A stretch of 64,000 nucleotides of DNA from positions 2,904,001 through 2,968,000 of the forward strand of contig JAJKFH010000052.1 in NCBI GenBank assembly GCA_023333565.1, written 5' to 3'. The notes beneath the pieces are model-generated. The model saw only the letters and a list, made by a program, of their open reading frames with translations, had not been told where the DNA came from and did not search any database. Of the stretch, positions 29,601-39,906 are shown piece by piece; position 1 is the first letter of the stretch; each line of letters starts with the position of its first letter. The position numbers and the translations under genes are program-made. The DNA comes from Puffinus mauretanicus. Lineage: Eukaryota; Chordata; Aves; Procellariiformes; Procellariidae.

Positions 29601-32600
29601 ACGCAGCTTATACCCATTAAGAATCAGAAATCCAGAAGAGCTTTTACATCAGTTTAATAAAACCGCAGTTAAAAGAGATGCATTTTTTCCAAACATGTCT
29701 CCACCTATAAGAAGGACTACGCCAACCCTGCTCAATTGTAAACACAAGCTTATAAAAAAACCCACTTCTCAGAGGTGTTAAAATTCATTATGTAAAAAAG
29801 AAATGCTAAGTATTATTAGACAGCTAAGCTGAAAACACTAACACTATACAGACACAGTCAGCACTAACAAAAGAAAGATGTCCCTGAAGAAATTACAAAA
29901 GAGAATGTGCATTAGGATTTTGCCACTCTTTAGGCAAGCAGGGTATTTTTATTCCAGTAAGTGCTAGCAATAACATAGTATTCAAAGTTTTGTGAATGAG
30001 ACCCTTTCAAACTCTTAGGCAGAATCTACATTAGTGGATTTTTCTTCTACATTCATCTTTGCCCAAAGGCTTCATTGTCTCATTATGTAAATGACCTTTT
30101 CATATGAAAATTAAATGCTAAAGATGCTTTTGGTAGTTCTTCAATACTGCAAATATCACATGGACATTCACAGTAATTCAGACTAAGTATAACTTAAAGA
30201 AAAAGCAACTGCTTCAAGCAATATAACAAATTAAGAAATAACCTGTTTTTAAAATACTTAAAAATTGAAAGTCTCATTTAGAACTAACCCCCAGAACTTT
30301 CTTTCCTATACAGAAACTTAAACTAGGAAATCATCAGTTTTATTATGATCAATACCGAAGACTGGATTGTAAAATGCAGTTCTGAAAACATGTATGCAGA
30401 ACTTGAAGACCTGCATATATACCTCCAGCACGCTTTCCACCTCATTGGTTGTTCCTTGTAGAACCCAGCTAGCAGTCAACACCCAACTGGAGCTCACCTA
30501 AAGAGAGGTTGGGCAGTTCAAATCAAACAGTGTGCTCCTGCGTAGCCTCCACTGAACACCAAGTCCCATATGTTATTCAAAGTATTTCTGTAAGTTACCA
30601 CCAAATAGTTCAGTACTGCTAGCTACCTAGGATACAGTAACAAAGTGGATAGCAAACATGACACTCATTACAACGGCAAAGACTTATCAGTCAAGGACAG
30701 GTAGAAACACTCTTACACTTCTTCTACTCATTAAGAACACCACTTCATAGGTGTCCGTAAGTACCTTACTCTGTAAGGTTCCACGATGAGACACCAAACA
30801 TTTCTTGGTGCGCTCCCAGTACCTCAGTCAGAAGCAGCAAAACAACACTGCAGCTCCCAACGCAAGGAGGAATATAGCACCTGCCTGGCCCTGCAGGACT
30901 CAAGTGGATGCATAGCTCCCCGCTGAGCAAATCTTTAAAATTAATAGACTGTTAAATAACCCAGGAGGCCCTAAAAAACCCAACTAGGTAGCTCTGGTTT
31001 ACAATAGTCCTTGAAATAACTTAGTCAGTGGACAGAAACAATTCTGGTATTTGACAATGCAACAACCTGTTCTGCCCCCCCCCCCGCATTTCTTTTCTGT
31101 ATGTTCACTGTATTTTGAATTTCTTCTTGAACCAAAAAAGAGCAGGATTATTTTAAAAATAATTAGTACCTAAGCCACAGAGATGCCATGATAAGAGCTC
31201 AAGGACTTACAACTCATTAGACCTACCTGGCACTCCCCATATGCCAAATTATTTAGAACGAATGTATGAATTCACAACGTAACCAAAAATATACTCAATT
31301 TTCAGAAGATATTCTGGCATTTTTAAAATGACAGACATTAGTAACATCTGTTTTTTTCAAATACAGAAAAATCATAATCAATCCTATCACAAAGCAGCAG
31401 TCCTATCACAAATAATCTTTAGAGAATTAAATAGACATATCATGCCTCATCTAATCACATAACTTGCTAATGCTATGTTCTTTTTTATTTCCACAGAGCT
31501 TGTCATCCTTTCACAGGCCCATTTTTTGAATGCGATTTCATTTTTTGAGTACTAAAGAACTGAATGCCTTATTTTATTAAATGAGACAGTAAGTTGGCTT
31601 CCCTTTGAGCAAAAGAAAGGGGGTGGGTGAGGGTTGTTTTACTCATTTTTCCCACAGTGCCAGGAGCCAGAAAGCCTGATACTGTTACAGGTCAAGTACA
31701 ACAGGACTGATGTAGCCCCCTCTTTTTTTTTTTTCCTTTCACACTTCATTAGAACTGCTTCATATCATTTTGAAAAGCTTCCTAGTTTCTACTTTTGTCT
31801 TATTTTTTTTTTTCTCTGTAGGACACTGTCAGGTAAATTTAGGACCCTGATCTTATATTTCATAAAAACAAGGCTTTACAAAATTCAAGATGAACAGAAA
31901 TATTTCATAGAATCTACCAGGTTGGAAAGTATCTCAGGAGGTCAACTAGTTCAACCTAGCACTTGAAACTGGGTCAACACTGAACTCAGACCAGATTGCA
32001 GAGGGCTTTGTCCAGGCAGGTCTTGAAAACCTCTAAGGACGAAAGCTCAACCACTTTCCCTGGGCATGCATATATCAAAAAAAAAAAAAAAAAAAAAAAG
32101 CAGCCTGCTGTTACAGGAGTAAAAACTAGAAACTGATTAGAAAGAGGTGACCATGAAAATAACTGATTTCATTGATTAAAATACAAGAAATAAAGCAGAA
32201 CAAGCAACAGTTATACGAGCTATGAGATATATAGGCATATAATCTATAAAACAAACGTTTCAAGTACTCAATTTTACTCTGCATCAATATAAGAAAATAT
32301 ATTACATATATAACAGCCTGACAGTGTACTTTTAGTTTATATCAAGATGTTTAACACTCAAAATGAGGATTTGTTCAGCTTATCTTCCATCCACCATGGC
32401 TAGAATTATATTATCTATTTACAGTCATTTGGCAGCTTTCCTGACCGCTTTGATTTGAATCTCTAGTAACACGCTGACAGGACAAAAATGCATCTAATAT
32501 TATGAGACTACTGTTATTTAGAGACACGGTTCACCTGTTGAAGTGAAAAACCAGAGGACTCCCAACATATTTCAAGGTTTTGAAGGCTTTTTGCTTTAAG

Positions 32601-35600
32601 ATGTTCAACTGTTTCTTCTTTCTGAAATGCCTATATTCTTAAATCCTCTTTTACCAGACTTACATCACTGTGTGCACATCCAACGTTTGAGCACTTACTC
32701 ACCAGGTTACTGCCATGCTTGGTACAGTTGGACTTGGGAACCATCTAAGAATTACTAAAAACCTACTGAAAGGTATGCGATCAGCTCCCTCAGAACCACA
32801 GCACTCACAGAAGCCTAAGCAGAAGGCAACATTTTCCTCTAATTCGTAAATTTTCAACTGGTATTTCGTAAAGAACTTCTAAAGACCAGAAAAGGCATCT
32901 CAGGAAAGGAAACTTACTGTTAGGTGACTAAAGTTCACTACACAAATGTTCCTCATTTCCAGTAGGAAACAACTTGGGCAGTTATAAGTAAGAAGAGATT
33001 GAAAACCACTGAGTACACTTCTCTAAACTTGAAACCTGACATAAAAGAAGAGAAAGTGGTCACTGCAACTCAGCAGATGAAGAATTACAGATAAATAACC
33101 TCTCTTCTAATAGTAGCCCCTTTTCATCAGTTCGTGGAAGTTTAAGTAGAATTCCCCAAGTCACTTGTGCATTGTAGTACATGTTCAGCAGAGACTACTG
33201 AGGTATACTCCCAAAACAAGCATCAGAACTGAATGCCAAAGTTGTGAAATAATTACTGCTCTGTGAATTTGAGCGGCTACTTGCAGCTCTACAGCTTTAT
33301 AAACAGGAAGTGTGAAGCTATGCATTCATACCTGCTTTAATCATATGACAGAGCCCTAAAGCCATCAAATACTGGCTGACATAACAAGTCTGTATAATCT
33401 AGACTGTCTCAACTGTGGATCCTATTCATTCTGATAGCTTAAAAAAAAAAAAAAAGAAAAAAAAGAAGGCTGAGAGAGATCTAGGCATTTTCATCACATG
33501 CATCTGAAAACTCAAAGCTCCTTAAACAGAAGGACACAGGTTTATACCCCTAGAAAACAACATAACCTGAAGAATATTCACCTATCTGTGGTGTTCAAGC
33601 ACTGTTTTTCAGATATGAGACAAAAGAAGTTAGAACAATTGCCTTTGTGGGATACAGAAAGAAGAGAATAAACCACTAAAATGGTTCCCTGATCATTTTT
33701 CCTAAAAATGCATCTGGGATTTAAAAAGTGAATTTCATAGTCTGGAGTAATAAAAAGTAGTCTTCTGTGGGCTCAAGGGCTGAGTCTGTGGATTTCGTCA
33801 CAAGGTTGAGATCAAGACAACCTCAAATAGATGATTCTATATTTGCACAAGTTTTCCAACATCTTTTTGTCAGATTTATTACATCTGTACGCTTGAGGAT
33901 GTTAACGATCAGACATCAGATATATATGCCTTGATTTAAATACAACAAATGTAGCTATTTTTCAAAATCAGTCAAGACACAAAAGGTCACTAGCAAGATT
34001 TATCCTCTGCCCATCACATAACATTAGTCATTATTGAAAAGCATACTAAGCAACCTTTTTGTGGATTATAGCGGGTTTTCATCGCTTTGACGGGCTTGTT
34101 GTTTTCTAATTGGTAGCATCTTTGAGATACACAAACAGGAAAGAAAACTGTCTTCAAAAACTACTATTTCATGACCTCTCCAGAGGCAAATCCTGTGAGA
34201 TTGATACAACTGCAAGTTTTGCCTCAATATTAGCTGGTGTTTTAATGGCATGCACATTTTTGAAATACGGCACTATTTTTGTTCTTTCTTTTTAGTCTTT
34301 TTCTCGGAGATCATTGTGCACAAAACAAAACACAATGAAACGATCTATCCGCAGCCACTCATTTCTCCAAACAGTATACTCGCTGATCACGCTGACGTTG
34401 TGGCCGTTCCCCCTTCTTCCATCCCAGCACACATGCAACAAAAATTTTACCTTGCTTTAAGCAGAAAGAAAACCCCGCCTTCCTCTCTGGCACAAATTTG
34501 ACAGAGCCATGATTATTCACTGACATTTCTTTTGTTTAAGTGGTTACCTGACCGAATATTTAGCATACATAAGCTGAAAATGGCCTGAGTTAGCATGACC
34601 TGCTCTAAGTAGCGTTCACAGAAACTTTGACTATAGATTCTATAATTTCATAATTTTCAAGTACCTTCACAAATTTATGCTCGGTCTGCGATTATATTCT
34701 GAAAGTTACTTGAGCAGAATACATCAGCAGTCACTGGAAAATAGAGTCCTCAGGGATCTGAAATAAATTGGCCATCAATATCACGCAGCCATCTCTTTCC
34801 TGGGGAATCCTTATTAAAATATTCTATACACAACACAGCATAGTGCAGGAGCTGCTGTGCTGGAGCTAATACAATAGTAATAGAAAGTTCTTCCTTTTAT
34901 AAAGTTTTACTGGCCCAAAGACAGCCCTTTAAGCAATCGGGTGTCAAGGCTGCCAGCAGAACAAGTAAAAAATAAGGCAGGCTTTAGAGCGCTACCTGCT
35001 TGGCATAAGGCAAGGCCTAATGCTGGGCAATTCTCAGAAAGAGCAAGCAGCCAGACAGCCTGATGAACAGAACGGTAGCAGAGGAGTCAGAAATCAGAGG
35101 CACGTGTTAGAAAAGGCACCAAACCCAAAACTGACCAAGCTAGGGAAGTCTCCCTGACTTGCAGCACTGCCCTAGGAAGAAAATTGCTGTTGGACCTTAG
35201 GGCTAAGAAAAAAAGCAACAAACTCAAGAGCCACATTACCAGTTTATGCCATCACAAACTTAGTTTGATAAAATAACCAAAAATCTTATGCAGAGTTTGG
35301 AATGAAGCACTTCTTTTACTTCACCTATAACAACCTGTCCATGAATTGCACCTCCTTACAAAGAAGTCATCCTCCGAAGGAGGTCTACAGGGTCAGGAAG
35401 AGCTCTCACCACAAGTTCAGAACCCACACCTTTTCCACAGCAACAGGCAAAGTAGTGTCTCTGGCTACTATAAATAAGATGACCATAATTTGGCAACATT
35501 CACAATAAGAAAAGAGACATCTGAAATAGCATCCCTTACTTTTCACTCCCAAACTATACAGCTGGACACAGATTTTACAGGGCATGAGGGAGAAAGGGAG

Positions 35601-38171
35601 ACTAACAAGACTCGGTGTGACCTACACTGGTGAACACAAGACAACTTCATCATGCCCATCCACATGGCCACGTCATCCACAGCACAGTCAGCTGTCTGTG
35701 CCAACAAGCAGAAAAAAAAATTGCAGTACTATATCATGCTCAAGGGTGAAAAAGACCATTAACACTAGACTGCTCTCATATCTCCTTGAATAGAAGTTAC
35801 ATTTTAGCTACAGTTATTTATATTGTGAGTGTTTAACCACAAAAACTCTCCTCACCTTCACAACCTTTGGTTACTCCCAAAATGGAATTGCAATAAATAA
35901 AATTGCAGCCATTCACAACTTAAAAGTCAGCCTTATTTTCTGAAGCTTACAGAACCAGCAGCACTCATTGCATTTTTCCAGATATTCTGAACAATTGAAA
36001 TTAAAACTAGTATCTCAAAAATATGATCACAACATTCTGAATGATTACTACAAGTATAGTTAACCACTATTGATTACATATGAAGAATTCACAGCTGAAG
36101 AATTTCACAATATCACTTAATATAAAACTTTCTTGGCATTTAAAGACCAGGACACAATGTTAGAGAAGGTAGATCTAATTGGACATAAATATATTTGGCT
36201 TTCTTTTTTTAATGTTTATGTTTATCCATTATCACTGTTTGTGTCCACAGAAATGCCACAAGTACCAGCATGGTTCTGTGCAAGTAATGATGGCTTAACA
36301 AATAATGTTTTGATAACTAGCCTTTTTTTATACATACAATGATTCACTGGTTAAGTAAACAACATAGTTATTTAGCAAAACATCAATTTATATTAGAGAG
36401 CCTAAAACAACCTTTCTGTTCTCCTACAGAAAAACAGTATTAAATGCCTCATACGGACAGAATAACATCAAAGAAAAATATTTTTCACTGTGCAAGAAAT
36501 AATTTTAAATAACTTCAAAAAGATCAATCTTATTTTTATGTCAAGTAAACTTTTAATTATGAAACATCCAGATCAACTTCCTAGATTTTGAAGCAGTATA
36601 TGAGTTTAAATCTAACTTTAAAATTCAAAACATTTGGTTTTCCTTATTTATGAACTTCAGAATATACATCTTGACCAAATCAATGTCTTTTCCACCAAAG
36701 AGCTTATTTCAAACACTTCCTATTATATTCAACTTCACACCTCTACCAAGCTACATTTATGACTCCAGCTCCTCTAAAAACACATACACCAATGCTTTTA
36801 AAGACTTCTTATACTTTCACTAGAAGTGAAATTCTACAAGGCTGTTATGTTTAAAATCTGTAATGAAAGTGAGTTTGAATCACATATTTGTTTCTTCTGC
36901 TTGACAGTATGTTGCTCCATTTCCTATTTGACATGGCATCCCCCAGAGGCTCCACCATAAAAAAGAAAATTAAAAAATATTTAAGAAAAATCCCATTTGA
37001 CTTTAATTTGATTCTCCTTCAATTAACACTCAATGTTTCCTCCCAGTTTTCCCTTATCAATCATTACATGCTTCTCAGATGTAAGTAGAAATAAAAAGGG
37101 CAGCCATATATTGGTTTGCGCTTATGAATTTTATCAATGCTTTAAATATCAAACAGGTGAACTGCTTTAACTATCTGTACTACATCACACGAATCCACAA
37201 CAGACGAACATTTGTAAAAAACTATCCTCCCTGCAAACCATTTACTGTTGAAAATCGCTGTCCCTCTTTGTCCTTGGACTTGGATATCAGTTCTAGAGCA
37301 AGATAGCTGACAGGGTGTAGTTTGCCTGTCGCCTTGGAGCCCTGCAGCTGCAACCATTCAGCATTCAGCTTGTTTATGTTTTCCCTTCCTCTTTAAATTC
37401 TCCAGGAGGAATCTAGAAACGGACTAAACCAGCAACATATATAACAAACCATAAAAGCTACATCCATCTTTCAAGCTAGAGATGCAGATGCGTGCTCCCC
37501 ATCACGGACAGCAGCAAGTAAACACGAGGAGCCAGTAGGTACGAGCCAGCCGTGAGCTGACAGGCAGCACGGTGAGAGTAGCAGCACTGCAAGTCCCATC
37601 ACATCGGGATGGCAGGATTTCCCCACGCCGTTTTCCGGGAAACAGGCAAAAGCAAGGCCGAGGGCTGCGAAGGCAGCGGGAGGGTCTGGCGGCATCAGCG
37701 CCCGCCGGGTGCCTCTGCCCCTGGCCGCCCTCCCTCCCCGCCTGGCTGCCGGCTGAGCGGCGGGAGCGGGACGGCACCGGCGACTGCTGCCAAGGCGTGG
37801 AGGCGGCCAGGAGAGGAGATCCTCCCCGCGGCTGCTGCCCAGGCCCCATTATTGAGATAGGGGAGACAAATAAATAAATAAATGGGGGGGAAGGAGAGGA
37901 AGGGGGCGGGGAAGGAGCCTGAGGGAGAGGAACGGCGCAAGTGCCTCCGCGCCGGGGTCTGTCATGGTGGTGCGAGGAGCCGCCAGACGCCGCCTCGCCG
38001 CGCCGCACGCTGACAGGGGCAGCGCGGGGCCCCCCTCCCGCCGCCCCGCAGGCCCGCCGCGCCCCCTCCCCGCGGCTCCCTCCGCGCCCCCCCCGCCTCC
38101 CCTCCGCCCTCACCCCTTCGCAGGGCCTCGTCGTAGCTGAGGAAGCCGATGCGGGACTCCTTGGCGCCCAT
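2519..38171 (-). CDS. USP32: USP32, N-terminal part (exons 1-5 of a longer gene)
   Basis: USP32 is a large deubiquitinase of about 1,600 residues in mammals, with N-terminal EF-hand-type repeats, a DUSP domain and a C-terminal USP catalytic domain. It acts on Golgi and endolysosomal membranes; Rab7 and the Ragulator subunit LAMTOR1 are known substrates. Five exons on this strand join in phase (1, 0, 1, 0, 1) to give 190 complete residues that follow the vertebrate USP32 N-terminus almost residue for residue. They start MGAKESRIGFLSYDEALRR and end with an exon reading GGVYVTLTDDSDTPTFYQTL. All visible introns are GT-AG. The start is the first in-frame ATG, with A at -3 and G at +4, and an in-frame stop lies upstream at 38370-38372. 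Only the EF-hand-like region is inside the window; DUSP and USP domains lie beyond base 1. No frameshift or stop is seen. The family assignment rests on recalled protein similarity, not a search. Confidence 0.95.
2679..5961 (-). other. USP32 intron 4
   Basis: This is 3.3 kb of AT-rich intronic DNA. It includes a 154-codon plus-strand opening (3689-4153) that resembles no protein I know, and a T-run near 4290-4303. An 8-bp hairpin (ATGGAGAT/ATCTCCAT, 4-base loop) lies at 3443-3462. No further exon is seen. Confidence 0.85.
5962..6080 (-). CDS. USP32: USP32 exon 4, degenerate EF-hand
   Basis: This 119-base exon completes Tyr98 and encodes residues 99-137 (IFSLFSNESGSYVVREEMEK, then MLHVVDGKVPESLKKCFSE). 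The acceptor is TACTTCCTCAG|ATATTT and the donor is TCTGAG|GTATTT. Residues 104-115 sit where an EF-hand loop would be. Loop position 1 is Ser and position 5 is Gly, while position 12 keeps Glu. This hand is therefore probably structural and not calcium-binding, which is inference from the canonical loop. Confidence 0.95.
6081..6668 (-). other. USP32 intron 3
   Basis: This is a short 588-base intron, AT-rich, with nothing notable. Confidence 0.9.
6669..6774 (-). CDS. USP32: USP32 exon 3
   Basis: This 106-base exon encodes residues 63-97 (VIYCSFGGISKGLHFNNLIV, then GLVLLTRGREEEKAK) plus the first base of Tyr98. The acceptor is TTATTTTAG|GTTATC and the donor is AAAAT|GTAAGT. No ATG-started open frame of useful length shows it; it was recovered from splice signals and phase continuity with exons 2 and 4. 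Confidence 0.95.
6775..15611 (-). other. USP32 intron 2
   Basis: This is 8.8 kb of AT-rich intronic DNA. It holds the second solo LTR (10575-11165) and scattered A/T runs. A small repeat of the form AATGATCGA...AATGATCGA lies near 13,909-13,930. The remaining open frames, such as 8433-8810, show no family resemblance. Confidence 0.85.
10575..11165 (+). mobile_element. Solo LTR of an endogenous retrovirus, copy 2, with target-site duplication
   Basis: This is an intact 591-base LTR with TG...CA ends. It is flanked by a perfect 5-base duplication, ATGAG, at 10570-10574 and 11166-11170, which fixes both boundaries. It shares a TATA-like stretch (about 10,849-10,853) and an ATTAAA signal (11034-11039) with copy 1. 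No internal viral genes are present, so it arose by LTR-LTR recombination of a former provirus. It is antisense to USP32, the orientation least likely to truncate the host transcript. A 5-base duplication fits several retrovirus classes, so class is left open. Confidence 0.93.
15612..15739 (-). CDS. USP32: USP32 exon 2
   Basis: This 128-base exon completes Val20 and encodes residues 21-62, including ELKRLKDAFKRTCGLSYYM and IREVLGDGVPPKVAE. The acceptor is CGACACAG|TTACAG and the donor is GCTGAG|GTAATC. Open frame continues past the donor for several codons. The correct end is set by exon 3 restarting with V-I-Y-C, as in other USP32 proteins. The segment is helical and precedes the first EF-hand-like motif. 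Confidence 0.95.
31075..31085 (+). repeat. Poly(C) run, 11 bases
   Basis: This is an uninterrupted C11 in AT-rich intronic DNA. Confidence 0.95.
31906..32070 (-). mobile_element. CR1 LINE 3'-end fragment
   Basis: On the plus strand it begins CATAGAATC, the reverse complement of the ATTCTATG-type tail of CR1 elements. It runs through diverged versions of the CR1 3' region: GGTTGGAA, GTCCAGGCAGGTCTTGAA, and a CCACTTTCCCTGGGCA block. It is heavily mutated and 5'-truncated, as most avian CR1 copies are. It ends close to a 23-base A-run. Confidence 0.85.
32077..32099 (+). repeat. Poly(A) run, 23 bases
   Basis: This is an uninterrupted A23 homopolymer next to the CR1 fragment. It is likely to vary in length. 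Confidence 0.95.
33441..33466 (+). repeat. A-rich simple repeat
   Basis: This is an A15 run followed by a G and further A-runs broken by single G bases. Confidence 0.9.
37868..37883 (+). repeat. (AAAT)n microsatellite
   Basis: About four AAAT units are followed by a run of G, at the inner edge of the CpG island. Confidence 0.85.
38114..38171 (-). CDS. USP32: USP32 exon 1 (coding part)
   Basis: This encodes residues 1-19 plus the first base of codon 20. The donor reads CGAAGGG|GTGAGG. The ATG sits in a strong context (ATC ATG GGC). The sequence M-G-A-K-E-S fits the N-myristoylation consensus (Gly2, Ser6), which would help tether the enzyme to membranes. The exon lies in the CpG island. The 5'UTR and transcription start are upstream, between here and roughly 38,500, and cannot be fixed from sequence. 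Confidence 0.95.
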
Positions 38172-38236
38172 GATGCCCCTCAGTCCATGGCCTCCCCCGC
38201 CGGCCGGCTCGGCGCCGCGGAGCCCGGGCTGCGCCG

Positions 38237-38338
38237 CTAACGACTCCGGAGCACAGGGCGCGGGCGGGGGGGGGCGGGGCGGGCCGGGCCGGCCGGGGGG
38301 AGGAGGCGGCCGCGCGCCCTCCCCGCCGCCGCCTCCAT
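38237..38338 (-). other. Possible upstream ORF in the USP32 5' leader
   Basis: An ATG in a good context (CGCCATGG) opens a 33-codon frame. It ends at TAG (38237-38239), 65 bases before the USP32 ATG, and is out of frame with it. Its product would be Arg/Pro/Ala-rich. It matters only if transcription starts upstream of 38,338, which the sequence alone cannot decide. Confidence 0.3.
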
Positions 38339-38343
38339 GGCGG

Positions 38344-38353
38344 GTCACGTGAG
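38344..38353 (+). promoter_or_regulatory. E-box / CLEAR-like site 1 (GTCACGTGAG)
   Basis: This CACGTG E-box has flanks GTCACGTGAG and lies about 170 bases upstream of the USP32 start codon. The USF, MITF/TFE and MYC/MAX families bind this core. It matches nine of the ten bases of the CLEAR palindrome used by TFEB/TFE3. Confidence 0.6.
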
Positions 38354-38368
38354 GAGCCCGCCCGCCGC

Positions 38369-38378
38369 GTCACGTGAC
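38369..38378. promoter_or_regulatory. Perfect CLEAR palindrome (GTCACGTGAC)
   Basis: This is an exact GTCACGTGAC, the consensus CLEAR element of lysosomal genes, also a good USF site. It lies 25 bases from the first E-box and about 200 bases upstream of the USP32 ATG. Functional use is inferred, not shown. Confidence 0.65.
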
Positions 38379-38510
38379 GGGGAGGGCTGTTATGGCCCGG
38401 CACTGCCGCCCGCTCCCCTCCCTCCCCCCCCGCCTCTCCCTTGGCGCCTCCTAACGGACGCCGCGCGCGCCTCTCTCTCGCTCCCCTCCCGCCACAGGGG
38501 AGCGCGCCGC

Positions 38511-38520
38511 GTCACGTGAG
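38511..38520 (+). promoter_or_regulatory. E-box / CLEAR-like site 3 (GTCACGTGAG)
   Basis: This is a third GTCACGTGAG in the same CpG island, 142 bases beyond the perfect palindrome and about 340 bases upstream of the USP32 ATG. Confidence 0.6.
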
Positions 38521-39876
38521 GCGGCAGCACCCGCCTCCCTCTCGCTGCCCGCCACAGGCGCCGGCGCGCGGTTCCCGCCTCCCCTCAGCTGTTGCCGGGG
38601 AAGGGGGCGGCTGACAGGAGCGGCGCCGACAGGGCCTGCCGCCCCCGCGCCAGGCCGGGCAAATTGGGGCCTTTCCCTTGGGATAGCGAGGCTCGAAAGA
38701 GGCCGGCTGGGGCTGTGCAGCGGGGCCGGCGTCTCGGGGCCTGCCTCAGAGGCGTAAGGCGCCCAGCCGTGCCACACGGTACAAAGAGGAAGGGCCTGTG
38801 AGGAAGAGCTCTTCCCCCCCCGCACACACACTTCAAAATGTGGCACTCGCGAAACTGTCAACACTTTCCTTAGGTGCGCACACATGCGCCGAGAGAGGGG
38901 TGCGGGGCCGCGCTGCAACAGAGGCAAAACGGCCTCTGTTCCCTGCGGCGGTGCGAGGGTCGTGGCCCTGGGTCTGGACCCTGTGCCTCGGCCCTTCAGT
39001 CCCCCTCATACCTCACAGGGGACCGCGGCTCTCCTCAAAGTCCTCTGAGGAGAAGTACTGCAAGCATGGGGTGGCAGGAGCAAGTTCCTGTTCCATTAAA
39101 ATGTCTTTTCAATGTCTGAAATAGAAACACGGACTGAATTGTAAAAGGATCAAAAATACCTCTGTCCTTTGCTGTTCTTCAGCGTGTTTGCTTTTAGCAT
39201 TCAGCCCAGTACTTACACAGAATGGGAGGATTTCCCAAATGGCTTTGTTACAACATTAAGCCTGGTAACATACCCTGGGTCACTCCTGAGCAGAAAATAA
39301 GGAGTTTGAAAGAAAACACTGATTTCCAAGGGCAGCTCGTTCCAAGGATTGTTCCTGCACAGAAACAAAGCCTGTGAAAACACCAGTTGCAAGTCATTCC
39401 CCAAGTTACGGTTTCTGTACTGAATGATCTTACCACATCAGACTGGAGAAAGGTCAAGCCGAAGTTACTTTCTCGCTGATGTAAGTTAACATGTAGGTAT
39501 TTTTACAGCAAACATTCCAAACAAATTTCATATCTGATACGCAAAGCCAGGAATGCTGCTTACAGAGAAGCTAGCTTGAAGGCCAAATTTCTCCTCAAAT
39601 AACACTACTCAAGTGCAAAGGCACTACAAATTAATTAAGCTTCATAAGTCTCCTTACATTTTTTTCTGCCATCATCTGAATTGTTTATTATCTTAAATTT
39701 GTGACAAAGAATATAATTATTACACTCCAGCATAAAATCTGTTGCAAAGGACCTTTTGCCTCTCTGGAATATAGACTATGGGGGTGAGGGTGAGCTTAAG
39801 TGCTTTTTAAAAATATAAATGAAATTGTTGGGAACATACTTCACCCACCAGCCACTTATTGCATACTTATCGTTTA

Positions 39877-39906
39877 AAGAGGATATAAGCTCCCTTATAT
39901 CCTCTT
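39877..39906. repeat. Perfect 13-bp inverted repeat with 4-base loop
   Basis: AAGAGGATATAAG, loop CTCC, then CTTATATCCTCTT. All 13 base pairs match. It could form a hairpin or cruciform; no function is assigned. Confidence 0.85.

Larger units (their letters stand above)
15740..38113 (-). other. USP32 intron 1
   Basis: This 22.4-kb first intron is AT-rich except for its first few hundred bases, which lie in the CpG island. It contains a CR1 fragment (31906-32070), homopolymer runs and an (AAAT)n run beside the island. Many 60-110 codon openings occur, none with recognisable protein similarity or codon character. I found no extra exon or structured RNA. Confidence 0.85.
37500..38960. promoter_or_regulatory. 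CpG-island promoter of USP32
   Basis: This stretch is very GC-rich and CpG-dense, unlike the AT-rich DNA on both sides. It covers USP32 exon 1, the start of intron 1 and upstream DNA. It contains many GGGCGG-type GC boxes (for example near 37,905 and 38,265-38,282), three GTCACGTGA E-boxes, and no convincing TATA box. This is a typical housekeeping promoter with dispersed start sites. It may fire in both directions, but no plus-strand exon could be tied to it. Edges are by eye. Confidence 0.9.

Noticed and set aside
37502..38113. 203-codon minus-strand open frame directly after USP32 exon 1
   Set aside because: It begins at the exon 1 donor with no ATG and runs into CpG-island intron DNA. 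Its Gly/Arg/Pro/Ala-rich composition is what GC-rich non-coding DNA gives.
38171..38348. 59-codon in-frame extension upstream of the USP32 ATG
   Set aside because: It can start only at a GTG, contains no ATG, and is closed by TGA at 38370-38372. The conserved USP32 start is the ATG at 38171.
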